Below are positions 1 to 6,230 of a stretch of DNA of 13,174 nt, piece after piece. The notes beneath the pieces are model-generated. The model did not search any database and was not told the origin of the DNA. It worked only from the letters and a program-made list of their open reading frames with translations. How positions within the stretch are numbered: position 1 is the first letter of the stretch; every line of letters starts with the position of its first letter. The position numbers and the translations under genes are program-made. The DNA comes from an uncultured Clostridium sp. (lineage in GTDB: Bacteria > Bacillota_A > Clostridia > TANB77 > CAG-508): the NCBI GenBank assembly GCA_905200315.1, contig CAJKKA010000038.1, positions 1 to 13,174 on the forward strand, read 5' to 3'.

Positions 1-188
1 TCTCTAACTAAATGTCCTTTTGAGCTTCCGCCTATATGTGGATTACATGGCATATTTGCAACAGCTTCTAAGCTTATAGAGAAAATTAAAGTTTTCATTC
101 CCATACGTGCTGCAGCAAGTGCTGCTTCACATCCTGCATGCCCTGCGCCAATTACTGCTACATCATATTCTCCTGCTTCATATTTCAT
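1..188 (-). CDS. mnmG: MnmG (GidA), tRNA U34 modification flavoprotein, N-terminal part
   Basis: The first 62 codons are visible and the rest lies beyond the left edge. MnmG is an FAD- and NADH-dependent enzyme that works with MnmE to install the (carboxymethyl)aminomethyl group at C5 of wobble uridine in certain tRNAs. The visible part starts with the FAD-binding Rossmann segment: residues 9-35 include the dinucleotide motif GAGHAG (14-19) followed by [11 protein letters not shown]. It continues with the family block [18 protein letters not shown] (45-62). The ATG at 186-188 is preceded by an AGAGGT ribosome binding site at 195-200. It lies 179 bp downstream of mnmE on the same strand, with no other gene between them. 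The identification rests on recognised family motifs and on the mnmE-mnmG order usual near oriC in Firmicutes. Confidence 0.95.
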   Translation of the reverse strand, partial: MKYEAGEYDVAVIGAGHAGCEAALAAARMGMKTLIFSISLEAVANMPCNPHIGGSSKGHLVR

Positions 189-367
189 TTTATTACCTCT
201 TTTCAGTTTTATATGGAACAAGAAATTTGTTTCGGTTTATTTTTACAAAACGTTTATTCTTGTTTTTCTTTATTTTAAATTTATTTTTATTTTATATTTC
301 ATATGTAAAATTACATTATTTCTATTTTTAAATTGTTTATATCTCGTTTTCAGAGCTTGCATTTGTA

Positions 368-1736
368 TTATTTTCCTAAGCAAAATTTTTTAAAAATTTC
401 ATTAATTATATTTTCAGAAACATTTTCTCCTGTAATATTTCCTAAATTTTCTAAAGCATCTTTTATGTTAATTGAAATAATATCTATAGGCAAATTATTT
501 TTTAATGTATTAATTGCATCTTCTATATTTTTATTTGCTTTTTTTATTAATTCTTTATGTCTAATATTTGTTATTATAAAGCTATTGTCTTCTTCAATAT
601 CATTAAATTTAAATAATTCTGCAATTTTATTATACATTTCTTCTATTCCTTGTTTATTTAAAGCTGACATTTCTATTATATTTTTGTATTTTAATATTTC
701 TTCTGGAATATTAACCTTATCTACTAAATCAATTTTATTTAAAACAATTATAGATTTTTTATTTCCTATAATATCTAGTATCTTTTTATCTTCTTCATCC
801 AATTCTTTTGTTATATCAAATATTGCAATAATTAAATCTGCAGTTTCTGCAACTTCTTTTGCCTTTTTTATTCCTATTTTTTCTACTTCATCTTTTGTAT
901 TTCTTATTCCAGCAGTATCTATTATTCTTATTGGAATTCCATCTATTTCAAGAAATTCCTCTATTGTATCTCTTGTTGTACCTTCATATTCTGTAACTAT
1001 TGCTCTTTCTTCTTTAAGCATTGCATTTAGAAGTGATGATTTTCCTGCGTTTGGCTTACCTATAATTGCAACTTTTATTCCATTTTTTATTATTTTACCA
1101 TTATCAAATGATTTTTCTAATTTATTTAAATCATTATAAATATCTATAAGTTCTCTTGTTGCTTTGTTATAGCTTACATCTTCTAAATCATACTCTGGAT
1201 AATCTATATTTGCATCTATATCAACCATCATATCAATTAATTTTTTTCTTATATTTGAAATTCTTTTAGATAAATATCCTTGTAATTGATTTATAGATTC
1301 TTTTGTTTCTATTTTTGTTTTAGCATTTATTACATCTATTACAGCTTCTGCTTGTGATAAATCTATTCTACCATTTAAAAATGCTCTTTTGGTGAATTCT
1401 CCTGGTTCAGCTAATTCTGCACCATTTTCTATACACAATTCTAAAATCTGTTTCATTACAATATTTCCGCCATGTGAGTTTATTTCACACATATTCTCTG
1501 TTGTATAACTCTTAGATTCTTTAAAATATGATACTAAAACTTCATCTACTATTTCATTATTTTTATTTTTTATATGTCCGTATTTAATTGTATATCCTGG
1601 TATATCTTCAATATTTTTTTTATTTTTTTGTACAAATATTTTATCTAATATTTTAAAACAATTTTTTCCACTCATTCTTATAATTCCAATTCCACCAACT
1701 CCGAGGAGCCGTAGATATTGCGACTATTGTACTCAT
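368..1736 (-). CDS. mnmE: MnmE (TrmE), tRNA modification GTPase, with an apparent 1-nt frameshift near the start
   Basis: MnmE is the GTPase partner of MnmG in wobble-uridine modification. The uninterrupted frame 368-1675 encodes 435 residues. G-domain motifs, numbered from the internal ATG at 1675, are G1 GKPNAGKS (206-213), G2 TTRDT (233-237), G3 DTAG (253-256) and G4 NKID (313-316). It ends in the family signature FCLGK with its catalytic cysteine. The internal ATG cannot be the natural start, because the typical N-terminus is encoded just upstream. An ATG at 1734-1736 behind AAAGGAGAA reads MSTIVAISTAP. Then, in the other frame, comes GVGGIGIIRMSG, which joins the main frame exactly. The join needs removal of one base in the GAGGAG of the plus strand (about 1703-1708). 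The gene is therefore frameshifted, misassembled, or translated by a +1 shift at CCU-CGG. The N-terminal segment lost from 1675 belongs to the tetrahydrofolate-binding domain. Confidence 0.9.
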
Positions 1737-1750
1737 ATAAATTCTCCTTT

Positions 1751-1814
1751 AAAAAAAGTCAAAGTTCAAATCAAATACACATAAAAATGTATCTAAAAAA
1801 CTGAACTTTGACTT
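1751..1814 (-). terminator. Terminator-like two-tier hairpin between jag and mnmE
   Basis: A perfect 13-bp inverted repeat (AAGTCAAAGTTCA at 1756-1768 and its complement at 1802-1814) encloses a 33-nt loop. The loop itself can form a 6-bp hairpin over a UUUU loop. On the minus strand the 3' arm runs into seven Ts (1751-1757), as in intrinsic terminators. It starts 8 nt after the jag stop codon. The T-tract directly adjoins the ribosome binding site of mnmE, so the hairpin lies in the mnmE leader of any read-through transcript. No clear promoter is visible between it and mnmE. Confidence 0.7.
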
Positions 1815-1822
1815 CTGTTTTT

Positions 1823-2521
1823 TTATTTATTTTTTATTTCTATTACAACTCTTCTGTTTGGTTCTCTTCCAATACTGTGTGTTATAACTTTTGGATTTTC
1901 CTGTAACTTATCATGTATTATTTTTCTTTCGAAAGCACTCATAGGTTCTAAAGTAATTGATTTTTTATTTTTTAATGCTGTTTTTGATACTTTAACTGCT
2001 AAATCTTGTAAAGCTTTTATTCTTTTATTTCTATATCCTTCTATATCAAATACAATTCGATATTTTTCTTCAATTCCTTTATTCCCTATTCTGCTTACTA
2101 ATGTTTGAAGAGCATTTAAAGTTTCTCCTCTATACCCTATTAGATTATTTAAATTTTCTCCAGTAACATTAACTCTAACTCTGTTTTTTTCATTTAATAT
2201 TTCAAAATTAATATTTTCTAAATTTATTTGTTTAAAAAATTTATTTAAAAATTCGGAGATATTCTCTTCAATTTTTTTAAATGTTTCCTCAGTAATTTCA
2301 ACTTCTTTTATACTTTTTTCACTGTTTTTTTCTTTTGGTTCCTCTTTTAATTTTATTTCAACCTTTACAGTTCTTGGTGCTAAAATACTAAAAAAGCTTT
2401 TTTTATTTTCATCTTTTATAATATTAATTTCAACATCATTTTTTTTAGCATTTAATTGTTTTAAACCTTTTTCAATAGCTTCAGCCGTTGTTTTTCCTTC
2501 GGAAATAATAGTTTTAGACAT
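1823..2521 (-). CDS. khpB: Jag/KhpB (EloR) RNA-binding protein
   Basis: This 232-residue cytoplasmic RNA-binding protein has the three-part layout of Jag/KhpB. Residues 1-52 form a Jag_N domain (ISEGKTTAEAIEKGL... ending in SFFSILAPR). A charged lysine/glutamate linker follows at about 57-90. A KH domain has the loop IGYRGETL at 128-135. A C-terminal R3H domain carries the defining R199-x3-H203 within FERKIIH. In streptococci the family binds RNA with KhpA and influences cell elongation and division; that role is known for the family and is not shown here. Its ATG follows an AGGAGG site that lies inside the end of yidC, and the two coding regions are separated by a single base, so they are probably translationally linked. 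The hairpin directly after its stop probably ends most transcripts. Confidence 0.93.
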   Translation of the reverse strand: MSKTIISEGKTTAEAIEKGLKQLNAKKNDVEINIIKDENKKSFFSILAPRTVKVEIKLKEEPKEKNSEKSIKEVEITEETFKKIEENISEFLNKFFKQINLENINFEILNEKNRVRVNVTGENLNNLIGYRGETLNALQTLVSRIGNKGIEEKYRIVFDIEGYRNKRIKALQDLAVKVSKTALKNKKSITLEPMSAFERKIIHDKLQENPKVITHSIGREPNRRVVIEIKNK

Positions 2522-2522
2522 T

Positions 2523-3404
2523 TTATTTTTCCTCCTCTTTATCGAAAAATTTATTTAAAACTAATCTTTCAGCAATCATTAAAATATTATTTATTAACCA
2601 ATACAAAGCAAGTCCTAATGGTGCTATTATAGCTATAGATAAAGACATTATAGGCATAAATAAAGACATACTTTTATTTGCTTGTTCCATAGGGTCAATA
2701 TCTTCTTCGTCATCTTTTTTTAAGGATTTTTCTTCATTATTTTCTATAATAACATTTTCGCTATCTTCTTTTTTAGCATTTTGCATTTTCTTTTGTGTAG
2801 CATTTGTTATTTTTAAAGAAGCTATTGATGATATTACATATAATGCAGGAATTATATATACCTTCCAATCATTTAAACTTTGAGTTAATACTTTGCTTAA
2901 ATCTAACCCTAAAAATTCCATATTTAATTGCACTTGTTCATTATCTTTTCCATATACTTGTATTATTTGAATTTCAGGATAATTTCCCTTACTTATATTT
3001 TGTTCTTGTCCTAATTTTTCTTTATAGCTATTTATTTCTTGAGAATCAACTTTTTTCATATATGTTAATGGACTACTAACTAAATAAAAAACGCTAAGCA
3101 AAATTATAATTTGCACAATAGAGCTTAAACATCCACTGAATGGACTCATATTCTCTTCTTTATACATTTTCATAACTTCTTGATTTAATTTTTCTGGATC
3201 ATTTTTATATTTGAATTGTAGTTGTTTCATTTTATCCTGTAATTTAGCAGATTTCTTCATTGTTCTTTGTTGTTTTATAGATAGTGGAAGCATTATTAAT
3301 TTTAATACTATACAAAATATAATAATAGCTATTCCATAGTTATTTACTAATTGATAAATAAAATTAAGTAAATATCCAAAAATATTTGCAAAAAAAGCAA
3401 ACAA
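2523..3404 (-). CDS. yidC: YidC/Oxa1-family membrane protein insertase
   Basis: YidC inserts proteins into the cytoplasmic membrane, alone or with SecYEG. Hydrophobic segments fit the five-helix Gram-positive core, including a strong one at about 24-45, the block MSPFSGCLSSIVQIIILLSVFY (89-110, numbered from the upstream GTG at 3413) and the C-terminal APLGLALYWLINNILMI. A charged cytoplasmic loop (KQQRTMKK onward) follows the first core helix. I see no lipobox or signal peptide. Where Bacillus SpoIIIJ has the essential groove arginine, the sequence has Lys38 (IVLKLIMLP), which keeps the positive charge; this alignment is from memory. The frame is open to a GTG at 3411-3413, but the GAGGTGAT site overlaps that GTG, so the TTG at 3402-3404 is the better-spaced start. 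It is 14 bp from the yidD stop. Confidence 0.93.
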   Translation of the reverse strand: MFAFFANIFGYLLNFIYQLVNNYGIAIIIFCIVLKLIMLPLSIKQQRTMKKSAKLQDKMKQLQFKYKNDPEKLNQEVMKMYKEENMSPFSGCLSSIVQIIILLSVFYLVSSPLTYMKKVDSQEINSYKEKLGQEQNISKGNYPEIQIIQVYGKDNEQVQLNMEFLGLDLSKVLTQSLNDWKVYIIPALYVISSIASLKITNATQKKMQNAKKEDSENVIIENNEEKSLKKDDEEDIDPMEQANKSMSLFMPIMSLSIAIIAPLGLALYWLINNILMIAERLVLNKFFDKEEEK

Positions 3405-3418
3405 TAAAATCACCTCAT

Positions 3419-3637
3419 TTAATTAAGTGGATCATATCCACCTTTTGAAATAGGATTACATCTTAAAATTCTTTTAATTCCTTTAAAAATACCTTTAATT
3501 GCTCCATACTTTTCTATAGCCTGTTTCGTATATTCTGAACAAGATGGATAGAATTTACATTCTACCCCATTTTTACGAAAATATATTGATATATTTCTTT
3601 GGTAAAAAACAATTAACTTAATAAAAAATTTTTTCAT
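3419..3637 (-). CDS. yidD: YidD, membrane protein insertion efficiency factor
   Basis: This small protein of 72 residues is normally encoded between rnpA and yidC and is thought to assist YidC-dependent insertion. It has the two family signatures: [21 protein letters not shown] (25-45), with two conserved cysteines, and a C-terminal RILRCNP followed by GGYDPL, with the third cysteine. The N-terminus ([16 protein letters not shown]) is amphipathic rather than a full membrane span, as expected for a peripheral membrane protein. Its ATG overlaps the rnpA stop in an ATGA arrangement, which indicates translational coupling. Length and position match the family exactly, so the call is secure, although the molecular mechanism of the family is poorly defined. 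Confidence 0.95.
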   Translation of the reverse strand: MKKFFIKLIVFYQRNISIYFRKNGVECKFYPSCSEYTKQAIEKYGAIKGIFKGIKRILRCNPISKGGYDPLN

Positions 3638-3972
3638 AGTATCTCTGCACTCTTTAATATATTAACCATATCTTCCTTTACATTATAAAAATTTATTTTT
3701 TCAATGTTTTGATTTTTTCTGCATATAAAAACAATGCTATATCCTGTTTTCATATTTCTTTCAAGAAGTCTATAGTTTTCTCTTATTAATCTTTTTACTC
3801 TGTTTCTTTTTACAGCCTTTGCTAATTTAACACCAACGGCTATACCTATATAATTTTTTTCTTTATTATTTTTTTTAAAATAAATGTCAATACATTTTCC
3901 TTTATAGTATTTACCTTTTTTTAATATATTTTTAAAATGATAATTTTTTTTCAATGTATCCGTTTTTAACAT
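3634..3972 (-). CDS. rnpA: RNase P protein component
   Basis: RnpA is the protein subunit of ribonuclease P, which matures the 5' ends of tRNAs by binding the pre-tRNA leader together with the catalytic RNA. The 112-residue product carries the signature [18 protein letters not shown] (51-68), the RNR motif of the family, after a basic N-terminus ([14 protein letters not shown]) and the central strand [14 protein letters not shown] chose the ATG at 3970-3972 because AAGGTGAG sits seven bases upstream. An in-frame GTG at 4000-4002 has no ribosome binding site, and the family usually begins near this methionine. It is 70 bp downstream of rpmH and its TGA stop overlaps the yidD start. Confidence 0.95.
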   Translation of the reverse strand: MLKTDTLKKNYHFKNILKKGKYYKGKCIDIYFKKNNKEKNYIGIAVGVKLAKAVKRNRVKRLIRENYRLLERNMKTGYSIVFICRKNQNIEKINFYNVKEDMVNILKSAEIL

Positions 3973-3990
3973 TTTTCTCACCTTAATATT

Positions 3991-4020
3991 AACAAAGGCC
4001 ACTTTTTATCGCGGCCTGTT
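3991..4020 (-). other. Short stem-loop in the rpmH-rnpA spacer
   Basis: GGCC at 3997-4000 pairs with GGCC at 4013-4016, and AACA at 3991-3994 pairs with TGTT at 4017-4020 across a 2-nt bulge. It is the only GC-rich patch in the 70-bp spacer. No T-tract follows on the minus strand, so it is more likely a processing site or mRNA stabiliser than a terminator. This is an inference from sequence alone. Confidence 0.35.
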
Positions 4021-4042
4021 AATTTTTATGAATTTTATGCAA

Positions 4043-4177
4043 TTAAGCAGTCAATTTTTTTCTTCCTTTAGCTCTTCTTGCTTTTAATACTGCTCTTCCT
4101 GCTCTTGTTTTCATTCTTTTCATAAAACCATGTTCTTTACTTCTTTGTCTTGTTTTTGGTTGAAATGTTCTTTTCAT
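4043..4177 (-). CDS. rpmH: 50S ribosomal protein L34
   Basis: This 44-residue gene, too short for most gene finders, encodes a very basic protein of the large ribosomal subunit. It begins [18 protein letters not shown], continues with [18 protein letters not shown] and ends KKLTA, a full-length match to bacterial L34. Two ATGs are adjacent (4178-4180 and 4175-4177) behind GGAGGTG at 4184-4190. I chose the second because the family begins MKRT. The first would add one methionine and is slightly closer to the ribosome binding site. It is the first gene of the minus-strand operon and has a clear promoter about 70 bp upstream. Confidence 0.97.
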   Translation of the reverse strand: MKRTFQPKTRQRSKEHGFMKRMKTRAGRAVLKARRAKGRKKLTA

Positions 4178-4249
4178 CATTAGCACCTCCTATATCATTC
4201 AATTTATATATATAACCTTTTAGGATATTAACTTTCCCTAAGCATAAAG

Positions 4250-4279
4250 ATTATACTCCATAACATATGAATTTGTCAA
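4250..4279 (-). promoter_or_regulatory. Promoter of the rpmH-rnpA-yidD-yidC-jag operon
   Basis: On the minus strand a perfect -35 TTGACA (4274-4279) and a perfect -10 TATAAT (4250-4255) are separated by 18 bp. Transcription should start near 4243, giving a leader of about 65 nt that contains a small TTAGG/CCTAA hairpin (4220-4241). It diverges from the dnaA promoter, and the DnaA boxes lie between the two. Confidence 0.8.
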
Positions 4280-4321
4280 TGCCTTTTCTTTTTTTATGTA
4301 ATTTTTTTGTAATATAACAAT

Positions 4322-4520
4322 TTATCCACATTTTTTTCCACATTTTACACAGAAAAAAAATTTTTTTTTATATTTTATTGACTATTATTGTATAATTTTG
4401 ATATTATATAAATCTAATAGGAAATAGACATTTTCTAAATATATTGCATTTTTATGTATTTTATATTTCAAAAGTATTACAAAGTTTTCCACACTTGTTG
4501 AAAACTTTGTGGAAAACTTT
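4322..4520. other. oriC part 1: DnaA-box cluster upstream of dnaA
   Basis: Four DnaA boxes are visible: TTATCCACA at 4322-4330, TTTTCCACA at 4334-4342, TTTTCCACA at 4485-4493, and the inverted TGTGGAAAA at 4508-4516. The last two are the cores of a perfect 13-bp inverted repeat (AAAGTTTTCCACA, 4481-4493 and 4508-4520). Between the pairs lies an extremely AT-rich stretch with a run of eight As followed by nine Ts (4353-4369). The genes on either side diverge from here, and base skew changes sign (C-rich on the plus strand to the left, G-rich to the right). This matches the Bacillus-type bipartite origin. Boxes next to the dnaA promoter also suggest autoregulation by DnaA. Confidence 0.85.
4378..4407 (+). 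promoter_or_regulatory. Probable dnaA promoter
   Basis: TTGACT (4378-4383) and TATTAT (4402-4407) are separated by 18 bp. The leader would be about 145 nt and would contain the inverted pair of DnaA boxes at 4481-4520, so DnaA binding could repress read-through. The more perfect TATAAT at 4391-4396 is only 7 bp from the same -35 element and cannot pair with it. Confidence 0.55.
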
Positions 4521-4559
4521 TTTTAAAAAATTTAATGTTTATGAAAGGATTTGAACAAT

Positions 4560-5915
4560 ATGTCATACGAAACAAAGGAACTTTGTACTAAAGCTAAGGA
4601 ACTTCTAAAAAAAGAAATGACAAATATATCTTATGAAACTTGGATAAAAAATATAGAAATTCAAAAAATTACAAATGATACGATAACAATATTAGTTTCT
4701 GCAACATTTCATAAAGACACTTTAAAAAATAGATACTATGATTTGATTTTTAATACTTTTAAGTTTCTAACAAACAAAGAATATATAATAGAATTTCTTT
4801 CAATGGAAGATATTTCAAAAGATGAATCACAAGATGAATTAGAAAGTTTAAATCAATCTCAATCAAATAATTCAGCAATTAACACATCATTAAATCCCAA
4901 ATATACTTTTGATACTTTTGTAGTAGGAAATAACAATAGATTCGCACATGCCGCATCTTTAGCAGTAGCAGAATCACCTGCAACATCTTATAATCCATTA
5001 TTTTTATATGGTGGTGTTGGTTTGGGCAAAACTCACTTAATGCATGCAATTGGTAATAAAATCTTATCTAATGATCCTTCAGCTAAAATTCTATATGTTA
5101 CTTCTGAAAAATTTACAAATCAGTTAATTAATGCTATTAAAGATGCAAAAACTGAAGCTTTTAGAAATAAATATAGATATGTTGATGTTTTACTTATAGA
5201 CGATATACAATTTATTGCTGGAAAAGAAAGAATCCAAGAAGAATTTTTCCATACATTTAATACTTTACATGAAAACGGTAAACAAATAATTCTTTCAAGT
5301 GACCGTCCCCCTAAAGAAATTCAATTATTAGAAGATAGATTAAAGTCTCGTTTTGAATGGGGATTAATTGCAGATATTTCGAATCCAGATTATGAAACTC
5401 GTTTAGCTATTTTAAGAAAAAAAGCTGAAACAGATAATGTTGTTGTTGATGACGATATATTATCTAATATTGCTAATAGAGTTTCTTCAAATATTAGGGA
5501 ACTAGAAGGTGTTTTTAATAAATTAGTTGCATTTTCAACTTTATCTAATGGTCCTATAACTATGGAAATGGCTGAAAAAGCAATAAATGATATATCTTCA
5601 CAAAATAGTAATGTAATTTCTTCAGACTATATTCAAGAAGAAGTTGCAAAATACTTTAACATAAATAAAAAAGACTTAAAGAGTTCAAAACGTTCTAATA
5701 ATATTGCTTATCCAAGACAAATTGCAATGTACTTGTGTAGAGAACTTGCAAATATGTCTTTTCCAAAAATAGGAGAAGACTTCGGCAACAGAGATCATAC
5801 AACAGTAATGCACGGTTGCAATAAAATAGAAAAAGAAATTGAAAATAACACTAACACAAAACTAATTGTGGAAAGTGTGAAAAAAATGATTTTAGAAAAA
5901 AAGTCAAATAATTAA
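4560..5915 (+). CDS. dnaA: DnaA, chromosomal replication initiator
   Basis: DnaA is an AAA+ ATPase that binds the 9-mer boxes on both sides of its gene and opens oriC. The 451-residue product has all four domains. Domain I (about 1-80, MSYETKELCTKAKELLKKEM) mediates self and helicase contacts. A short Ser/Asn/Gln-rich linker spans about 90-112. The AAA+ core has Walker A GGVGLGKT (151-158), Walker B LLIDD (211-215) and the arginine-finger region RLKSRFEWG. The C-terminal helix-turn-helix contains the box-reading signature GNRDHTTVMHG (about 409-419). The frame extends to a TTG at 4551, but AAAGGA at 4544-4549 abuts that codon and suits the ATG at 4560, which also matches the usual family start. 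It is followed by a 315-bp gap with a second box cluster. Confidence 0.98.
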   Translation: MSYETKELCTKAKELLKKEMTNISYETWIKNIEIQKITNDTITILVSATFHKDTLKNRYYDLIFNTFKFLTNKEYIIEFLSMEDISKDESQDELESLNQSQSNNSAINTSLNPKYTFDTFVVGNNNRFAHAASLAVAESPATSYNPLFLYGGVGLGKTHLMHAIGNKILSNDPSAKILYVTSEKFTNQLINAIKDAKTEAFRNKYRYVDVLLIDDIQFIAGKERIQEEFFHTFNTLHENGKQIILSSDRPPKEIQLLEDRLKSRFEWGLIADISNPDYETRLAILRKKAETDNVVVDDDILSNIANRVSSNIRELEGVFNKLVAFSTLSNGPITMEMAEKAINDISSQNSNVISSDYIQEEVAKYFNINKKDLKSSKRSNNIAYPRQIAMYLCRELANMSFPKIGEDFGNRDHTTVMHGCNKIEKEIENNTNTKLIVESVKKMILEKKSNN

Positions 5916-5939
5916 ACGAATTCTTTGATTTTTTATAAA

Positions 5940-5980
5940 CTTAGGTTTGCCGAAAAAAAATTTCAAAAACATAACCTAAG
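5940..5980 (+). other. Stem-loop in the dnaA 3' region
   Basis: CTTAGGTT (5940-5947) pairs perfectly with AACCTAAG (5973-5980). Inside, GAAA and TTTC can form a second short stem. It starts 25 bp after the dnaA stop. No T-run follows on the plus strand, so it is not a convincing terminator. It could attenuate dnaA-dnaN read-through, stabilise the dnaA message, or be an architectural element of oriC. The stretch 5981-6046 shows nothing else I can identify. Confidence 0.4.
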
Positions 5981-6058
5981 AATTACTTACGGAAGCAGTT
6001 CATTAGATATTCACATACAAAGTGTTAATTATGTGTATAAAAAATGTTGAAAACAATC

Positions 6059-6164
6059 TTTTCCACAATTAATTATTTTATTGTGGAAACCAATGTGAAA
6101 ATTTCCACAATTTTCTTAACAAGTAAAAACATACGGCTAAAAAGGAATTATAAAGTTTTCCACC
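6059..6164. other. oriC part 2: DnaA-box cluster between dnaA and dnaN
   Basis: Box-like 9-mers are TTTTCCACA (6059-6067, plus), TGTGGAAAC (6082-6090, the inverted form of GTTTCCACA), ATTTCCACA (6101-6109, plus) and TTTTCCACC (6156-6164, plus). The first two form a 10-bp perfect inverted repeat around a 10-bp spacer. The last sits in AAAGTTTTCCAC (6152-6163), identical to 12 bp of the repeat arms upstream of dnaA. Boxes in this gap are typical of bipartite origins, where the duplex opens downstream of dnaA. Confidence 0.8.
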
Positions 6165-6177
6165 TAATTAACAACAC

Positions 6178-6215
6178 CTAATACTATTGCTTCTATAATT
6201 ATATATAATATATAA
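6178..6215. other. Candidate DNA unwinding element with DnaA-trio-like phasing
   Basis: Beginning 13 bp after the last DnaA box, the plus strand reads in triplets CTA-ATA-CTA-TTG-CTT-CTA-TAA-TTA and then enters a pure A/T stretch up to the dnaN ribosome binding site. Five of the eight triplets fit the complement of the DnaA-trio pattern (3'-[G/A]A[T/A]-5') described next to the Bacillus subtilis unwinding site. The location fits, but the match is partial and the gap to the box is longer than in Bacillus. Confidence 0.4.
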
Positions 6216-6230
6216 AAGGAGTTGACAAAA

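Noticed and set aside
217..264. Inverted repeat AACAAGAA/TTCTTGTT in the mnmE-mnmG gap as a terminator
   Set aside because: The 32-nt loop is long, the stem is only 8 bp, and no T-run follows on the minus strand where the genes lie. The Ts are on the plus side, where no gene ends.
333..1139. Long plus-strand open frame of 268 codons
   Set aside because: It is the antisense shadow of mnmE, whose minus-strand product has all the GTPase motifs; the plus-strand product is low-complexity and Ile/Ser/Phe-rich.
4391..4396. Perfect TATAAT near the dnaA -35 as the -10 element
   Set aside because: It is only 7 bp from TTGACT, so it cannot form a promoter with it; the spacing fits TATTAT at 4402-4407.
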